64,000 nucleotides of DNA from Gnetum montanum (taxonomy: Eukaryota; Streptophyta; Gnetopsida; Gnetales; Gnetaceae): positions 138,212 to 202,211 of the forward strand of contig MNCI01009454.1 in the NCBI GenBank assembly GCA_015680685.1, written 5' to 3'. A program made the translations under genes and the position numbers. The notes under the pieces were generated by a model. It saw only the letters and a program-made list of their open reading frames with translations. It was not told where the DNA came from and ran no database searches. How positions within the stretch are numbered: the stretch's first letter is position 1; every line of letters starts with the position of its first letter. Positions 1 through 11,671 of this stretch are shown here, piece after piece.

Positions 1-346
1 ATGGTAGTTGTGCACAAGGTCCAAGATGTGTACAAATGATTAAGGAACAGATGCTCATCACAGTTAGGCTAGTTTATATTCTCTCTCACTCTCTCTTCTA
101 GTTTAGTTGATATTATTTACCAATCATACCTAGGAGTAGCATTAATTAGGAACACATCATTCACCTCGCTCTGGACTAAACCATATGTGACAAAGCTAAT
201 ACTAGTCCAGGTGGGAAGACAACAAACTGCGATCTACGAGTAACCCTCTAGATACCACAACTAGTCCATCTACAAAGTTCGATCAGATCGTGTGTGAAAC
301 GCTTGTATTCGTATGGTTGAGTGTAGGGGTACCTTGCCACTCATTA
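1..346 (+). repeat. 3' part of an Athila-type LTR, cut by the window edge
   Basis: The last 60 bases carry the terminal block shared by the other Athila-type LTRs here: a gtattcgtatggttgagtg stretch, then ggggtacc, then an end in cactcatta. The solo LTR at 21570-22333 ends the same way. No primer-binding site follows, so this is either a 3' LTR or a solo LTR whose left part lies outside the window. Confidence 0.75.
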
Positions 347-1230
347 GTCTTGTCAAATCATATTTTTTTTGTAAAAAGCCATAAGTACCACTTTTAAATC
401 ATGAAGTTGTTTCAACTCATTGCAATAATCTTCCAATTTTTGTAGCTTTGTAATATTTACTTTTCTTTTATTATCTTTTTCTTTGAAGTATATGAGAAAT
501 ATTTCTCTATTTTTAATTTTGTTAACCATGTTCTTTTTCTCATTTTAGATAATCCACAAAGTGACTAGAAGACATTTAGTGTTAGAAACGTTAGACTATT
601 TTTTATGCAAACCTCACCCATTGATAAATGAAGGTAACTTTGTAGTTGCTTGATCTCAAACATTTCAAAAATTATAACAATCATTAGAAATTTGTATAAG
701 GAGCTTACACTCCTTTAAATTACTTTTTGTACATTTATAAATGGATGATTTTGCATGTTATTGTCACACATAGTATGCATTGAAAAGAAAAATAAAGAAA
801 TCAATCACACACTTCTTACTCAAAACTATATGTTAAACCATTATAGGATTTTATGATATTCTCATTAACATGCTTTTTGACAATGTCAACTGAAATATTA
901 TTTTGATAACATTAGCTTCTCTCACATGGAACCTCCTCAATGTAGCATGGCTTATAGTATAGCCTTTGCCTATCATTAGTACCTTTATATATTTTCTTTA
1001 TAATATCTATTAGTGTGTTAGGTGATATAATTTTTATTAGTATTCATTTTAAAGTAATATTTTTCATCTTATAAAATTATATTCAAAATCTATTCAGTTA
1101 ATATTATCAAACATTATCTCTCTTCAAATCGCTAAGGAACAAGTGCACACATATTTTTTCTTTGTAATAACTTTTTTACTATTTGGATTGTATGCTATTT
1201 TTCAAGGATCTAGAAGCCTACCTTTTCCTC
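347..1230. other. AT-rich stretch without recognisable genes
   Basis: Stop codons are dense in all frames and no LTR, PBS or known protein motif is visible. Probably old, decayed repeat sequence. Confidence 0.5.
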
Positions 1231-1962
1231 TTAAAGCTCAGAGATGATTTTTGCAAAGGATGAATTGGCTGTATTAATTTCCAGTGGCATCAAAATACAC
1301 TCTTTCATTATTACTATCATATTCTTAGTGAAGTAATCCATGAGGCTATTAACATATGATTGATTAAGAGTGTGTATTCTAAATTTATCTATAGTAGAAA
1401 TACATTTGCTTATGTTGGCCTTAAATAGCTTATTCTTAGAAGGAATAAAATATTTATTGAAAGCTATCATGAAATTGTAAGTCTTGTTGATGAGTTTCAT
1501 TGTCTTTTCCTCTCTTTTTTTTGTCTACATTTTCAAATCCACAATTGGTTTAATGGTAGGTCTTTTGATTGATAGAAAAAGATGAATAACTATCTTCCTC
1601 ACATCTAGTGTTATCTTCTTATTACTATATACCTAGCATGAATACTTAACCTTCTCTCTCATTAGTGTCATAATGGAATTGGTTATTTCATTTTGCTACT
1701 TAGATAGAATTAGACTAATGTTTGTGACAATATTTCCTATTGTCTTATTAGTGGTTACCAATATTAGATCATATTTTTTCATAGTAGTTTTCTCCCTAAT
1801 GAATTCATCAATGAAGGGGTTTAGGATCAGCAAACCCTCTTGCATCATTATTGAGGTTGACCCCTTAATAATCTCAACATGAAGCTCTACTATTCTTTCT
1901 CCATAGTAAATAACTATCCCAACACAATCATACACATGAGTTTCTTTGCTTAGAGATATCAA
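1231..1962 (-). pseudogene. Two adjacent minus-strand reading frames, unidentified
   Basis: An 88-residue frame (1962-1696) and an 89-residue frame (1500-1231) lie on the same strand, separated by about 195 bases that read with stops. The first frame contains IVELHVEIIKGSTSIM and NPFIDEFIREKT; the second is Lys/Asn-rich with a hydrophilic, probably helical composition. Their order, common strand and even composition suggest two parts of one broken gene, probably from a transposable element. I do not recognise the family and assign no function. A plus-strand frame at 1673-1882 overlaps and looks like a shadow. Confidence 0.3.
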
Positions 1963-2089
1963 GTATAGATTTTTAAATGTTCCTTGCTATGCCATGACAT
2001 TGATGTATCACTCCTCATACCTTAGTGTGTTAGGAACCCTTTGGATCTTATTTCTCATTGTAATTTGTACTATCACTATCTTGCATCCA

Positions 2090-3690
2090 TAACAACCACT
2101 AGTTCACATAGTGGTCATCATATGATATAAGCTATAGTCTTAGAATCATATATCTTTCATCCTATGACTTAGAACCTATTTTATCATTGTTCTATAAATT
2201 ATTCATAGAGTCATCATATGAAGTATTGGTAACAAATACTACTATCACCAATTCTATCATAATTGCTAAATATTATCATATGGTCATAGAGTGATTGATG
2301 TATCGTGAATTCTAGATAACATGGTTGACTTATAATTCATACTCCATAAAAATGATGTATTCCAACAAGATTCATTTGCATATAGTACCTATTTCAGGTA
2401 TGTGAGGTTAGTTACTAATATAGCAGTTGTTGTAGGAAGGATTCCTATGAAATTCTACTAACAACATTTATCATAATGTTATAGCTATATTGGATCCTCG
2501 TATGATGGATTTCTAATATCATTTACCTTATGTCAAAAAGATCATAGCATGGTAATTGTATGATGTTTAGTTTGTTGAATGGTCATATTGTAGTTTTTTA
2601 CTAGATTTGAATAATAAATTAAAGGCTAGATACACATCTATTAGTAATTATAAGATTTTCACATATATGGATCACTGTATGACTTACAATCTATTAGATC
2701 ATGGTCCTATCACTTACTCATGATGCAACCATCATATGAGATCTTGGTAATGGATTCTATTAAAACTAATTATATTATTATATAGTCATAACACAATAAG
2801 TGTATGGTAAATTCTAGATCATGTAGTGTCTTCCTACATAGAAGATAAACATCATAGTTTAGGATCAACTAATTACATGGTTGTTGTATGACACATAATC
2901 TATAACAATGAGGTATTCCTACAAGACTTACTTTCATATAATACCTATTGGAAACTTACTCCTATAGCAACCATCATATGAAGGATTCCTACAAGGCTCT
3001 AATGATAACATTTATCATGATATTATGATCATACCATAATCATCTTATGATGGATTCCCAATATCAAGCTAGATCATAGCTCAATCATTATATGATGTTT
3101 GGGTTGATGAATGATTATATGAATATGTTCTACTAGATTCAAATTATAAATTAAAATATAGATACACATCTACTACCAAATGTAGGATTTTCAAATACAT
3201 TGATAATACTATGGCTCAAAATATATCAAATCATGGTCTAATAACTTACTCATGGCATGGTTGTCATATGAAGTCTCAATAACAAATATTACCAGCACTC
3301 ATTCTATCATAATAGCTAAGTATTATCATATATTCATAGTGTTTTTAATGTATGGTAGATTCAAGATCATGTAATGATCCCCTATAGTAAGGCTAAATAT
3401 CATAGTTTAGAATAGATTCAGTGCTAGGTCGATGTGTGATACATACTCTACAACAATGAGTTATTTCTATAATACTCATTGTCATATAATACACATTGGG
3501 AATTGACTCATATACTGGTATTTGTATGAGGGATTCCTACAAAGCTCTACTAATAACATTTATCTTGTTTTTTTGGTCATACCATGATAGTTGTAGGATG
3601 GATTCCTAATGTCATTCACTTCATGTGGATGAAATCATATCACAACTATCATTTGATACCATTGCCTCTCCTATTATGGGTTATTCTAAG
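2090..3690. repeat. Tandem repeat, about 545-bp unit, three diverged copies
   Basis: Anchor ggattcct followed by ta(c/t)(a/g)a recurs at 2439, 2983 and 3531 (spacings 544 and 548). A second anchor, agatacacatct, recurs at 2628 and 3160. A third, catatga(a/g) followed by a run ending in attatcata, recurs near 2211, 2727 and 3261. Copies are clearly diverged. No coding potential is visible. Confidence 0.75.
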
Positions 3691-4099
3691 AAAATGGTTT
3701 CCATTATAGCATGATGTTTTGTGAACAATAATGTTATTTTCATGATTTATTAACAAGATTTACTTATTTTTCTTTCATCATATAAGTTGAAGCTATGGGT
3801 AAGACGGTTCTTTGAAAGGATTTAATAGCAAAATATCATTGTATGATTTAATTGAAACTCTCATTAAATTTATAATTTGATTTTCATTTTAAAATCTATA
3901 GAATTCAAATTGATCATAGGTTTCCTTACATAATGTCTTTGTATGAGACTAATTAATCTATCATATTTTTCCAAAATTAACAAAATAGGAAAATAAGTTG
4001 GAAGTTGGACTATGAAAAATAGGCTTTACTAAAGATATTTTCATGAATACTTTAATGAATGTCTATTGTTGAAATACATAGGTAACTAGGGCATGATGT
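3691..4099. other. AT-rich stretch between tandem repeat and element A
   Basis: No reading frame of note and no recognisable repeat. It runs into the short minisatellite in which element A landed. Confidence 0.5.
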
Positions 4100-4214
4100 T
4101 TATAATAGATAGGACAAACATGATGATTGTGTTCATTGTAGGCTAGGACATACACGGTGTTCAAGATAGACAGGATGAGCAGAATGACTGCATTCATGGT
4201 AGGCTAGGGTGTGT
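4100..4214. repeat. Short minisatellite (about 60-bp unit) interrupted by element A
   Basis: Two units of about 60 bases share the order gatag(g)aca, attca(t)tg, gtaggctagg, ca(t/c)ggtgttca. The second unit stops at gtgtg (4210-4214) and resumes after element A at 15082 with gtgtg then catggtgttca, so A sits inside it. Confidence 0.7.
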
Positions 4215-5158
4215 GATGAGTCATCATTGGTTGGCTACATTAACAAGGCCTCGTTGATACAGTCGACCGAGTCAATGATGCCTCATCCATGAGGTCTCGT
4301 TGATGCATTTTGACCTACATCGATAATGCCTAGTTGATGCAGTGTTTTTCCATTGCCTATAAATACATGCCTACCCACCAAATTTATGAGGAGTCTAGAT
4401 TTCAATTGTAGTAGAGCTCTTGCATTTTTTCCATTCAAAAGTTAGAATTTCTTTCTTGAGTGCCTGTAGTAGGAGTCATTGAGTGTATGGATCTTTATTC
4501 AAGCATTGTTGTACTTGAGCATGATAGTGTGTGCAGCAATAAAGATGAGCTTTTGATAAACCTTGTAGCACTTTGGATCGATTAGCTCTTTTCTTTATGC
4601 ATTCAAATGTTTTCAATTATTTGTTAACTATTCTTAATTATTTTGTAATTATTTTCCAGGAATTGAGTTAATGAGATTATTAAGCTAGATAGATTAAATA
4701 CATAAGTATGCCCGCTTCAAGCGTAACACGTATTCACTTAGTAATCCCAGCAATGTTATTGCTTGGTACACCCAATAGCATGGTGTTTGGTCACACTACA
4801 GTGGATACGTGGGTTCAAGACATGTACGGAAAGTGGGGACGAATGCTTATGTTAGGATTAGTTAAATTATTAGTTAATTAGTCATTTAGATTAGTTAACT
4901 AAACTTCTTTTTATCTACATTTCAAGCACCCACAACATAAAATACAAAATGATAGAAAAGAAAATGCCTCAATTACACTTAACCATACCAACGAATGTCA
5001 CAAGTGTAACTGGGAGGATAACAATATACTTTAAGGTTAGATTCACTTCCTAAATGGCTAGTGCACTAGAAATGATAAAGTTCACAAAATTTGACTCAAT
5101 TGTGCATGAACACTTGTGATTTGTATGGTTGGATGTAGGGGTACCTCATTGCTCATCG
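4215..5158 (+). repeat. Element A 5' LTR
   Basis: It starts TGATGAGTC and ends gctcatcg just before the PBS; the terminal CA has mutated to CG. A TATA box (tataaata) lies at 4358-4365. U3 is built from imperfect copies of a gaggcctc(a/g)ttgatgc motif. The R/U5 part carries the ATCTTTATT...AATAAAGAT pair (see 4491-4546) and a run of (c/t)ttggta motifs. The 3' LTR at 14159 matches it throughout. Confidence 0.9.
4491..4546 (+). promoter_or_regulatory. Conserved R-region hairpin containing the AATAAA signal
   Basis: ATCTTTATT (4491-4499) can pair with AATAAAGAT (4538-4546), placing a poly(A)-type signal in the stem. The same pair occurs in B (35930-35938 with 35975-35983) and, with one change, in the solo LTR (21733-21741 with 21781-21789), while the loop varies. 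A role in LTR polyadenylation is inference. Confidence 0.55.
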
Positions 5159-5159
5159 T

Positions 5160-5177
5160 TGGCACTGTTGCTAAGGA
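5160..5177 (+). other. Primer-binding site of element A (tRNA-Asp-like)
   Basis: tggcactgttgctaagga begins one base after the LTR end. It is a decayed version of TGGCGCCGTTGCCGGGGA, the complement of the plant tRNA-Asp 3' end used by Athila elements. B and C carry related versions at the same place. Confidence 0.75.
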
Positions 5178-5314
5178 CTTTGTTTGTGGAATGTGCACTA
5201 TTTAGATCTAAGTGAATACGATTAATATCATTGTACAAACCTAAAATTCCATATCATTCCCACTATACATAAACTATAAAAGCACACTAACAATTTCATT
5301 TTGTTTTACAAAAT

Positions 5315-5487
5315 GTCATCTTCTTGTCGTAAGCATGATGATACTAAACCACCAATCCCACAGGAATGCAAAGTGGTATACACTCATCCAAATGAGTTTG
5401 NGTCATCTTCTTGTCGTAAGAATGATGATACTAAACCACCAGTCCCACAGGAATGCAAAGTGGTATACACTCATCCAAATGAGTTTG
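5315..5487. other. Assembly join: single N between two 86-base copies
   Basis: Bases 5315-5400 and 5402-5487 are copies of one another with two substitutions, meeting at a lone N (5401). This looks like two overlapping contig ends or haplotypes placed end to end, and it creates a false repeat in gag. Confidence 0.8.
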
Positions 5488-5623
5488 TATCAAATTTCAC
5501 GTTCATCCTACATTAAGATGAACAAATGCGTTGGCATGATATGGAAGGCAACATTGTTTTTCTCCCCGATAGATCTATGCTCTAAATGTTAATTAAAACC
5601 CTTAAGAAGTTGGGCATAGCAGA

Positions 5624-5881
5624 TCTTCACAAAGAGTACATTGTGGATGGATATGACATTACACTACCCTTGTTCCTACCAGATCAAAAGAACAATGTAC
5701 TCTTTGTGAAGATTTGACATAGAGTCATATCCATTACATTATCATTGTGGATGGATATGACATTACAATATCATCCCAATGAAACACAATGTAAGTGAGA
5801 CAAATGTTAGGAGAGACTCCATGAAGCCACAAAGGGAAAACATTACACTACCCTTGTTCCTACCAGATCAAAAGAACAATG
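5624..5881. repeat. Patchwork of inverted and direct copies inside gag
   Basis: A perfect 20-base inverted pair (5624-5643 and 5693-5712) flanks a 49-base loop. Bases 5657-5697 recur identically at 5841-5881, and 5639-5663 recur at 5743-5767. Together they look like filler copied from nearby template in both orientations. Confidence 0.75.
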
Positions 5882-7976
5882 AGAACCCTCCCTTGGAAGG
5901 TTCTCAATGTGAAGATTCTACAATGAGAACCCTCCTACTAACGATGGTGAGGGTGTCAACTTGACCCTGCGATCCACTATTCATAGACTAGGTTCAAGAA
6001 AGAGTGATAGCCAAATTAGGAACTTGGATGAACATCACGATAACAAGGGATCTAATGATGGAGAACGTAAAAATCATAAGAGTGGTGGCAAACACCGTGG
6101 TGGTGGTGGTAGTCCACCTTCCTCTTCATCCTCTTCATCTAATTTTGAACATTCCTCTTCATCTAATGGTTCTCATAGAATTTTTCATTGAAACAATCAT
6201 GTTGAAGGTGATCGACAAAATAATAATGACTATGAAGGCCACCAAAATCGAAGGGGTGGCCAAAACCATCATCGATGTCATCAACATAGTGATGATGATG
6301 AACCTTTATTAGCAACTTGAAGTATACTTAGCATTATGGAGATAGTAAGAATTCCAACTAGGCATATAAAGGATAGTTCGATCAAGCACCTAGATATGAA
6401 CAATATCCCAAGATTTGAGGGGGGATATAACTCTGATCTACAAACACTTCTACAAGCTTTTCAAGATGCTTGTGCCTTACAAAACATCAAAAATAAGTGG
6501 TAGAAACTTAAGTTTTTCCCAAGGATACTCATTAAGGAAGCTGAAAGTTGGTACAGTTCCTTAGAACTAGAATCTATTCGGAGATGGAGTACCATGTTAG
6601 AACTATTCAATGAAAAATATCAAATGTACTCTAGAGTATCTAATCTAAGATGGAAAATCTAAGGTTGGAAATAAGGAGCACATGAACCCTTGGAGTTTGC
6701 CATGGGATGATATTATTCACTCTTGCATAGATGCCTTGGCCATGGTTACTCTCAGAGGGAACAACTTTGCCACAGCATAGATGGGCTCAAGGTAGAAACG
6801 AGAAGGACCCTTGGAGCATATGCCCAAGGGAGGTTGTCTGAAATGAGAGCTCACCAGATCCAAAGGCTAATTAAGTAGGTATCAAAAGAAGAATGTGAAC
6901 TACGAAAAAGGGAGAGTGCTAAAGTATATAATAGGGACCCATCCATCAAAAAATGAGAGGTCTAATTTTGTGACGAGGAGAAGTCACCACTTGATGAAGT
7001 GGTGAACAGAAATATCTTGCCTATCCAGAAATCTGTTTTTGATATTTCAGCCAAGGTTGACAAGTTATGGGACTCTTTGGATGAAAATTTTAAAACTACT
7101 TTAAAAATTGCTAAATAATCCAAAGAGAAAATTAGTGATCATAATTGTAGATGGTGAAAAGAAACTAAATGTGCCTACCAAAGAGGTAAGGACAAAGCTA
7201 TTGCAGTAGAGAAAGTTGTGGAGTCTGACTCTAATAATGAAACCAAATGTGACATTTGTTAATATGAGCATCCAAAGGGATGTTTCCCTATGGTGTCACA
7301 CCTACAAGAATCTAGAGTGTATGCATTAAACCCTTGCCTAGCATGTAGGCAAGATCCAAGATGATTGCCTTATCCTCAACATAGTCCAAAACAGTTCCAC
7401 TAGCAATAACAAGATTACTACCAAGTGAAACTCCTCCACAACCTTATGAGCAGTACCAATAGTGGTACCAATCACAATCATGGGGAATGTCACCACCAAG
7501 GTAGCAATACCCTTATAGGCAACAAGATCCATATGAGTACTATGTTCAGCAACCTGTCTCCCCTAGAATTTTAGCAAGTCATGCATCACTCCAGCATCAC
7601 TATTACCCTCCATAGTACCACCAAACACATTCATCATTTAATCAAGGGGAAAACTCATATCAGTATTCTTATCATCCTTCACATCCATCAGCACCTACAT
7701 CTCCACCTTTAACTCAATTACCTCCTACTCCATCCATGTAGGGTGAAATTCCTCCATAGCTATAGTAACAAAATGCTACAAGGGTTGTACACTATCAATC
7801 AACCTAGTAGTCTGGATAATCAATCAAGGAAACAACCTTTCTTCCAGCCCAGCAATCCTCTCCAACCCTCACAATCTACTCCAGTTGATTATCCTATATC
7901 TCCAATACCCTCATCCTCTACATCAAATACCTTCAAGCACCCTTCAAACCAAGTGCTGCCTAGGATATGCACTGTA

Positions 7977-8470
7977 ATGCTAACTCATGTTATTTTCTAA
8001 CTAGATCAAGGCTGGCAACCTTCCTACAAAAGGATCTAATCCAAGAAGTCTACTCACCTTTTTATAGATTGCTAGAGCCATGCAAAGCTCTTCTTGACTT
8101 TGGTTTCAGAGTTAACCTCATCTCCCATGATATGTGTAAAGCCTAGAACCTACCACCTCTTAAGAAGAGCAACATCCATTTAGAATTAGCAGATTAGTCA
8201 ATTACAGTTCCTTTTGAATTAGTAGAGGACATTGTAACCATAGTTTGTGGGTGGTCCTATCTTACTAATTTTCTAGTAATCAAGGTGGAAAACTATAAAA
8301 TGACTTCCCTATCATCATGGGAAGGGCTTGGTTAAGTACAGTCAATGCACGAATGGGTATAAGGGACCTTTCTCTTGAAATATCTAAGGAGAATGAGTTA
8401 GGAAAAATTGAGAAGAAGTGTATTCCATGCATCACGTATAGCGATAACAAGTGCAATTCCATGTAAAGAT
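7977..8470 (+). pseudogene. Element A aspartic protease remnant
   Basis: The retropepsin-type active site reads ALLDFGFRVNLIS near 8087-8125, where Athila elements usually have DLGAS. It is followed by NLPPLKKSNIHLELAD and LVEDIVT, colinear with the better preserved B copy. The frame differs from that of the reverse transcriptase, so at least one indel separates them. In-frame stops replace Gln residues. It would cleave the Gag-Pol polyprotein in a working element; here it is dead. Confidence 0.8.
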
Positions 8471-8612
8471 TTGGTCAATTAGAAGCACATACATGAAGGC
8501 ATGTAATTAGTGTGCACAAGCAATTAATATTCAATGGTGTTTATACATAGTAGTCACAAAGCAAGAGGGTACCTAGTGATTAATAGTTGATTCAGATAGT
8601 AGCACAATATGC

Positions 8613-9760
8613 ATGAAGCCAACTGAGAGTTCAACTTATGCATATGTTGGAGGCATGGACAAAATTGAACAAGTCCAGTCCCAAATCTCTAATGAAGATG
8701 ATGATAACTATTGGGAAGAGTTGGAGATCCCTAATCACTTCAAGCAAGAGCCCTTAGAACTAAAAAATTTAGTAGTCAGAATGGAATATGCATTTTTAAA
8801 GAATGGTAAACTGGTCATCATTAATTCCAAACTTGCTCCTAAAAAAAAAAGAAAAGTTGTTAAAAGTGGTGAATAAATGGTCAACATCCTTTGCTTGGTC
8901 ATATCTAAAACTAATAGGAATTGATCCAAGGATATGTCAGCACCACATCTACACTGACCCAGCCATAGAAGGTAGCCGTAGAGGTGGCTAAACCACAAAT
9001 TGAAGCAAATTGTTAAGGAGGAGATAGAGAAACTCCTCAAGGTGGCGTTTATCTATCCAATTGTAGATAGTGAGTGGGTTAGCCCACTCATAATTGTACC
9101 AAAGAAAGATGGTAAATGGTAGGTTTACATTAACTTTAGATTGTTAAATATGGAAACATTTAAGGATCACTTTCCTTTGCCATTCATGGATCAAGTAGTA
9201 GACATCATATTTCGGCATTGCTATTATAGTTTCTTGGATAGTTATAGTGGCTATAACCAAATCCAAATTGCACCAGAAAATCAAGCCAAGACAACATTTA
9301 CAAGTCCCAGGGGATGTTTGCATACTATAAGATGCCATTTGGCCTATGTAATGCCCCTGCAACATTTCAACGCTTGGTCGTTAGTATCTTTTAACTACAA
9401 ATTGATAGTGATATTGAAGTTTTCATGGATGACTTCTCCACCTACGAAGCTACCTTTGACCAAGCCTTGGACCAACTTAAGCAAGTACTAAAGAGATGTG
9501 TTGAGACACACCTACGGTTGAATTAGAGAAAGAGCCATCTCATGATCCAAGAGGGCATTGTGCTAGGGTATCAAATTTCATAGAAAGGGATTGAGGTAGA
9601 TCCAGAAAAGATAAGGGTCATCTAAGGAATAACACGCCTACCAAAGAGTTTCAAAGATGTTTAGTCATTCCTTGGACACACTAGTTACTATCGGTGCTTT
9701 ATTGAGAATTTCTCTAGGATTGCTAAAACATTGGTAGAACTTACAAAGAAAGATGCACCT
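8613..9760 (+). pseudogene. Element A reverse transcriptase remnant
   Basis: Order of recognisable blocks: linker with WEELEIPNHFKQEPLELK, GKLVIINSKLAP, ID(P)RICQH, VKEEIEKLLKVAFIYP, SEWVSPLIIVPKKDGKW, YYSFLDSYSGYNQIQIAP, the catalytic FMDDFSTY in a shifted frame at about 9424-9447, and SFLGHTSYYR near the end. Stops include TAG where relatives have TGG (LN*RKSH, DV*SFLG) and TAA where B has CAA (VI*GIT). A frameshift lies near 9330. This is the fingers-palm region of a Ty3/gypsy polymerase. Confidence 0.88.
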
Positions 9761-10260
9761 TTCATATTGACCAAGGAATGTAAAAACACATTCCAAAAAT
9801 TAAAAGAAAGACTCGTAGAAACACCAATCCTATGAGCACTTGATTAGTTCAAACTATTCCATATCATGACAGGTGCATCTAACTATGCTTTTGGAGCCGT
9901 GCTCACATAGATGGACAATAAGAAATATCCATATTATATCCACTATGTAAGTTGAAGCATTGTGGGGGGCACAGTTAAATTACTCCACCATGAAAAAATA
10001 ATTAATGGCAGTAGTGTATGCACTAGAAAAATTTAGACATTATGTGCTAGGTTACAAAGTATTTGTACATAAGGACCACAATGCAATTCACTTCCCTATG
10101 AATAAGCTAATGGTGAGCCCTCATGTTATAAGGTGGCTTATGATCTTATAGGAATTCAATATTACTATGGTGGATCGAAAAGGGACTAAGAATGTGGTTG
10201 TTGACCATCTTTCTTGCTTAAGATGGGATAACAAAGAGGAGGAGAGCTTGCTCTATGATT
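9761..10260 (+). pseudogene. Element A RNase H remnant
   Basis: The segment continues from the polymerase with TKECKNTFQKLKERL and proceeds through a decayed MTGASNYAFGAVL block, the usual D-A-S-x-x-A-x-G-A-V-L site with Asp replaced by Gly, to the VDHLS(C/R)L block near 10199-10219. Frame shifts occur around 9950. It corresponds to the segment deleted from element B. Confidence 0.75.
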
Positions 10261-10479
10261 AGTTTCTAGACAAACTCCTCTTTACTAGAGCAATAAATGA
10301 ATACATTCCTAAAAAGCAATATGGTATAATGGCATCCTCACATATCTTCTTACTTAAGAGATTCCACAAGACTTGGATTTTAGGAAGAGGTAGCAATTTC
10401 TTCATCGAGTCAAATACTTCATGGAAATTAATGAATAGCTTTACAAGTTATGTACTAATGGCCTGATCTATTGCTATGT

Positions 10480-11671
10480 CTCTAACGAAGATTAACTACA
10501 CATTCTCTAGGATGCTCATGAAGGACCTTGCGAAGGCCACTATGTAGGGAGACGCATAACCATAAAAATCCTAATGGTAGGGTGCTACTGGACAACAATC
10601 TTTAAGGATTCCCACTAATTTGTCAAGTCTTGTAAAAAATGTTAACATGACAGGTGGATGACTGCTCATATGGAAGGTCCTCAATAGTGGATTCAACTAC
10701 TAGAACCTTTTGACATATAGGATGTTGATTTGATGGGTTCCATTACACCCATGTCTAACGGGAAAGCGTATATTATAGTAGTAGTTGACTATTACACAAA
10801 ATGGGTAGAAGCGATAGCTATTATAGATTGCACATCATCCACTGTTGCTAGATTTATACAACAACACATTGTAAATAGGTTTGGGGTGGCATGTTCACTA
10901 ATTTATGATAATGGGACTCATTTCACAAGTGTCACATTTAGAAAATTAATGCAATGCTTAGGGGTAGAACATAAATTAACAACACCTTACCATCCCCAAG
11001 CCAATGGTCAAGTAGAGGTAACCAATTGGGAGATTAGTAAAATATTAATGCAAACCATTAGCAAACATAGGAAGAATTGGAGCACAAAACTTAATGATGT
11101 TCTTTGGGCTTATCGATCAACTTAGAAACTTCCTATTGGATATTCTCCCTATGAGTTAGTGTATGGAAAACTTTCAACACTCCCAATTCAATGTGAGCTC
11201 CGTACACTCTCAACAACATGGGAACTAATCCTTAACCTAAGTTTAGCAAAAAAGGAGAGATTGATTAATCTAAATGTGCTAGACGTAAATCTCTTAGTGG
11301 CCCTATCTTTGAATGAGGTGAACTAGGAATTTAGCAAGCACCACCATGACCTTAGAATTAGGAAAGTAAGGTTTCAACCAGGAGATAAGGTCCTCTACTA
11401 GAACCCCACACATGTACCTCAAAAGGAAAAATTTCAAACATCATGGGAGGGACCTTATATAATTAATCAAACCTTTTCCTCTGGGGCCATGATAATTTAC
11501 AAACTTGATAGCCCAAATAAAAAGCAATTGATCAATATCCAAAAGGTCAAACCTTTCCTAGAAATAAGATTGACCAGTGTAAATATCACCTCAACTAATG
11601 GACACCCACATTCTATTTTTCGGATCTCCTCCTTTCATTTCAGTCCTGGGGCAGATGGACATTCATGCTGA
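10480..11671 (+). pseudogene. Element A integrase remnant with intact DD35E core
   Basis: An H/C-type zinc-binding remnant (HEGPCEGHY near 10519) leads into a 131-codon open stretch at 10730-11122 holding the catalytic core. VVVDYYTKWVEA gives the first Asp (residue 20), YDNGTHF the second (residue 60) and NGQVEV the Glu (residue 96), 35 residues after the second Asp. The C-terminal part continues in the same frame beyond a stop after AYRST, through a KQLINIQKVKPF block, and ends TGA at 11669-11671. The core is the best preserved enzyme domain of this element, but flanking stops make expression of a whole protein implausible. Confidence 0.88.

Larger units (their letters stand above)
5313..7976 (+). 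pseudogene. Element A gag remnant
   Basis: Starting ATG at 5313 follows about 135 bases of leader. An N-terminal block around VVYTHPNEF and FTFILH, then DMEGNIV, is shared with elements B and C. A Ser/His/Gly-rich linker (5961-6191) precedes the capsid-like region with LDMNNIPRFEGGYN and RWSTMLELFNEKY (about 6390-6630). A nucleocapsid-type knuckle C-D-I-C-*-YEH-PKG-C lies at 7248-7283, with an in-frame stop at its fifth codon. The last 600 bases are Gln/Pro/Tyr-rich. Many stops and several frame changes make it non-functional. A single N at 5401 with duplicated flanks and a local rearrangement at 5624-5881 add further damage. Confidence 0.85.

Noticed and set aside
6091-6160. Gly then Ser homopolymer-like stretch in element A gag
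   Set aside because: A low-complexity linker also present in B and C gag; not a separate feature.
10730-11125. Integrase core of element A considered as a functional gene
   Set aside because: Although the DD35E residues are intact, stops and frameshifts on both sides and throughout pol rule out a working protein from this copy.
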